Below, in pieces: positions 35,139 through 36,421 of a DNA stretch of 36,421 nucleotides. The stretch comes from Planctomycetota bacterium. Lineage in GTDB: Bacteria > Planctomycetota > Phycisphaerae > WQYP01. Both the position numbers and the translations under genes were made by a program. The notes under the pieces were generated by a model. That model saw only the letters and a program-made list of their open reading frames with translations. It made no database searches and was not told the origin of the DNA. Where the stretch lies: NCBI GenBank assembly GCA_021790385.1, contig JAJYDW010000038.1, positions 1-36,421 of the forward strand. The letters run 5' to 3'. The stretch's first letter is position 1; each line of letters starts with the position of its first letter.

Positions 35139-35623
35139 ATAACCATCAACCCATGATAGTAGTGCGCAAATCCGCCGGGGAATTATGCCTTAACGATGGT
35201 TCTGCCGGCATTCGCACGTATCGCTGCATCACCGGAACTTTCTCTGGCGACAAACAGCGTCAAGGCGACCGTATCACACCGCTGGGAAAGTATCTTGTGG
35301 TTTACAAAAACCCGCAAAGCAAATTTCATCTCTCTCTGGGGTTAAACTATCCCACCCTGGAAAATGCCCGCCGCGGCCTGGCCACCGGCATTATCAACCC
35401 CGCCCAATACCAGCAACTGGTAGAGGATATTCTCTGTGCGGACATCAACGACCCTGCCGTGCAGGACCGTATTTGGAATACTCCGCTGGGCGGGGAGATT
35501 TTTATTCATGGCGGAGCCGAAGGCCGCACCGATACCGCCGGCTGCGTGGCGGTCAGCAATTCGGATATCACGGAAATTTATCACATTTGCCCCGTCGGCA
35601 CTCCGGTGGAAATATTGCCGTAA
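35135..35623 (+). CDS. L,D-transpeptidase (YkuD domain)
   Basis: The 162-residue protein is mostly a YkuD domain: an early strand MIVVRKSAGELCLN, TPLGKYLVVYKNPQSKFHLS, and the catalytic region IFIHGGAEGRTDTAGCVAVS with His125, Gly126 and nucleophile Cys137. These enzymes make 3-3 cross-links in peptidoglycan or attach proteins to it. There is no signal peptide or membrane anchor, unusual for a periplasmic enzyme; it may be exported by another route or the true start may differ. The GTG at 35135 has GGAG eight bases upstream and overlaps the previous stop. Its presence supports a peptidoglycan wall with meso-diaminopimelate. Confidence 0.88.
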   Translation: MNNHQPMIVVRKSAGELCLNDGSAGIRTYRCITGTFSGDKQRQGDRITPLGKYLVVYKNPQSKFHLSLGLNYPTLENARRGLATGIINPAQYQQLVEDILCADINDPAVQDRIWNTPLGGEIFIHGGAEGRTDTAGCVAVSNSDITEIYHICPVGTPVEILP

Positions 35624-35762
35624 ACCGGGCACTGGGCTTCTTTACTGCACCGGAGAATATTGTCCGATCTATCCGTATCAGTCAGCCTTCCACAAATACG
35701 TACAGATAGGTGGCTGGGGTGCACACGGAGGCCGGAACCTGTTTAATACGCAGGAGGCGAAT

Positions 35763-35789
35763 GCGGGCTGCGGCCCGCGAGACGGGAGA
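35763..35789 (-). repeat. 27-bp partial copy of the hairpin end of the 106-bp repeat
   Basis: GCGGGC, loop TGCG, GCCCGC and the following GAGACGGGAGA are identical to the hairpin end of the 106-bp repeat (36320-36346). Then GACGGGAG is repeated once more. This shows that the palindromic end occurs independently of the rest. Confidence 0.7.
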
Positions 35790-35859
35790 CGGGAGTTGGG
35801 CGTATGACGATTCAACACGAAGTAATGAAGGCAGGAATGAGCAAATGGTTGGGGGAAGA

Positions 35860-35895
35860 TTATCAACATTATCAAGGTTATCAAGATTTTCATAC
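35860..35895. repeat. 9-bp imperfect tandem repeat, four units
   Basis: The units are TTATCAACA, TTATCAAGG, TTATCAAGA and TTTTCATAC. The first three share TTATCAA. The array is AT-rich within GC-rich surroundings and not in a supported gene. Confidence 0.6.
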
Positions 35896-36315
35896 ATTTT
35901 AAGGCTCCGATGGGACGGTGTTTGGGCGCAGTACGGGCGAGGGGGTCGAATTCGTTTTTCAGGCAGAGTGTGGGCCGGTGCCTTGACGGGGCCAATAACG
36001 GTGCACGTATTTACTTTTCAATGACCGCTGGCATCTTTAGGGATGTCCGGATGCCCGCGGTCGGGCGGAACGGGCTGCACAAGGCAGGCAAGCCTTAGGG
36101 ACGTGCCAAAATAATTTCACATGTTCCGGCTGGTTGTTTTGGCGGCTGGACATTACTTTTTGCTCCATACAAATCTACTGGCGGGGTATGCGCGTCGCTT
36201 ACGCCTCGCCGGCGGTTAAAACCCCTGGGCCGCAAGATAGGAATTTATTTTGCGAGGCCTCTTTTGGGAGTTCCACTTGAGTTAGTAGTAGGCGGGGCAT
36301 TGGGAGGGATAACGG

Positions 36316-36421
36316 GGGCGCGGGCTGCGGCCCGCGAGACGGGAGATTTTTATTTACCACAGGGGGCATCCCGATGGCTTTTTCCCTAACGCATTGGGAT
36401 TTCGCCATCCATGGCTCAACC
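36316..36421 (-). repeat. 106-bp repeat, right copy, cut by the window edge
   Basis: The reverse complement is identical to 1958-2063 over 106 bases. Beyond 36316 the two copies diverge, which fixes one boundary right after the hairpin end; the other boundary lies at or past the window edge. Confidence 0.85.

Larger units (their letters stand above)
35624..36421. other. gene-free accessory stretch at the right edge
   Basis: I find no supported gene in these 798 bases; open frames are short, low-complexity and without ribosome binding sites. It holds a hairpin repeat (35763-35789), a 9-bp tandem repeat (35860-35895) and the inverted 106-bp repeat (36316-36421). The rest may be decayed coding or mobile DNA; I recognise no transposase or RHS motif. 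Confidence 0.55.

Noticed and set aside
35710-36024. 104-residue open frame in the right-hand gene-free stretch
   Set aside because: It runs through the hairpin and 9-bp repeats, is Arg/Gly-rich, has no ribosome binding site and resembles no protein.

Overview
The window reads as chromosomal DNA of a Gram-negative-type bacterium of moderately high GC. The gene set (LpxA, a TolC-like lipoprotein with two HlyD-type adaptors, MurJ, an L,D-transpeptidase, a LL-diaminopimelate aminotransferase-like enzyme, a von Willebrand factor A protein with a glutamine-amidotransferase-like region, a ThiD2-ThiE fusion, RHS debris) fits a planctomycete, perhaps of the Phycisphaerae. That placement is inferred from gene content; there is no rRNA or tRNA gene in the window to test it.

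Layout. 1-2.3 kb is accessory: two minus-strand RHS fragments, one with a variable C-terminal tip followed by a small membrane protein, then a gene-free stretch holding a 106-bp repeat and strong hairpins. 2.3-6.3 kb carries a DUF1015 protein and the large vWA membrane protein. 6.4-9.4 kb is a minus-strand run: dapL-like aminotransferase, GT87 glycosyltransferase, folK. 9.8-13.6 kb has a small unknown protein, a response regulator with an unrecognised C-terminus, a dihydroorotate dehydrogenase-like flavoprotein and a universal stress protein. 13.7-17.4 kb is a minus-strand run lpxA, thiD2-thiE, murJ. Divergent from it, 17.6-22.9 kb encodes adaptor, GAF-adaptor, TolC-like outer-membrane factor, then ispE. 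23.0-25.1 kb is a divergent pair of sugar-metabolism genes (Gfo/Idh/MocA oxidoreductase and TIM-barrel isomerase). 25.2-29.8 kb has an outer-membrane barrel candidate, a divergent RNase HII/HIII-like protein and a convergent secreted TPR protein. 30.1-35.6 kb has an FHA-PDZ pair, hemW, mdh, and a DUF218 protein overlapping an L,D-transpeptidase. The final 0.8 kb has no gene; it contains a hairpin repeat, a 9-bp tandem repeat and an inverted copy of the 106-bp repeat from the left end.

How the genes work together. Much of the window serves the cell envelope: lipid A (lpxA), lipid II flipping (murJ), diaminopimelate supply (dapL-like), isoprenoid precursor for carrier lipid (ispE), wall cross-linking (L,D-transpeptidase), envelope sugar transfer (GT87) and export (adaptors plus TolC). 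The rest is cofactor and central metabolism (folK, thiE, hemW, mdh). I found no CRISPR array, complete insertion sequence, prophage or RNA gene. The least ordinary signals are the 106-bp perfect inverted repeat bracketing about 34 kb, an intrinsic-terminator-like hairpin inside the response-regulator gene, the export cluster with two adaptors and no pump, the RNase H2/H3-like protein with a DEDE residue set, and the truncated RHS tip with its possible partner protein.
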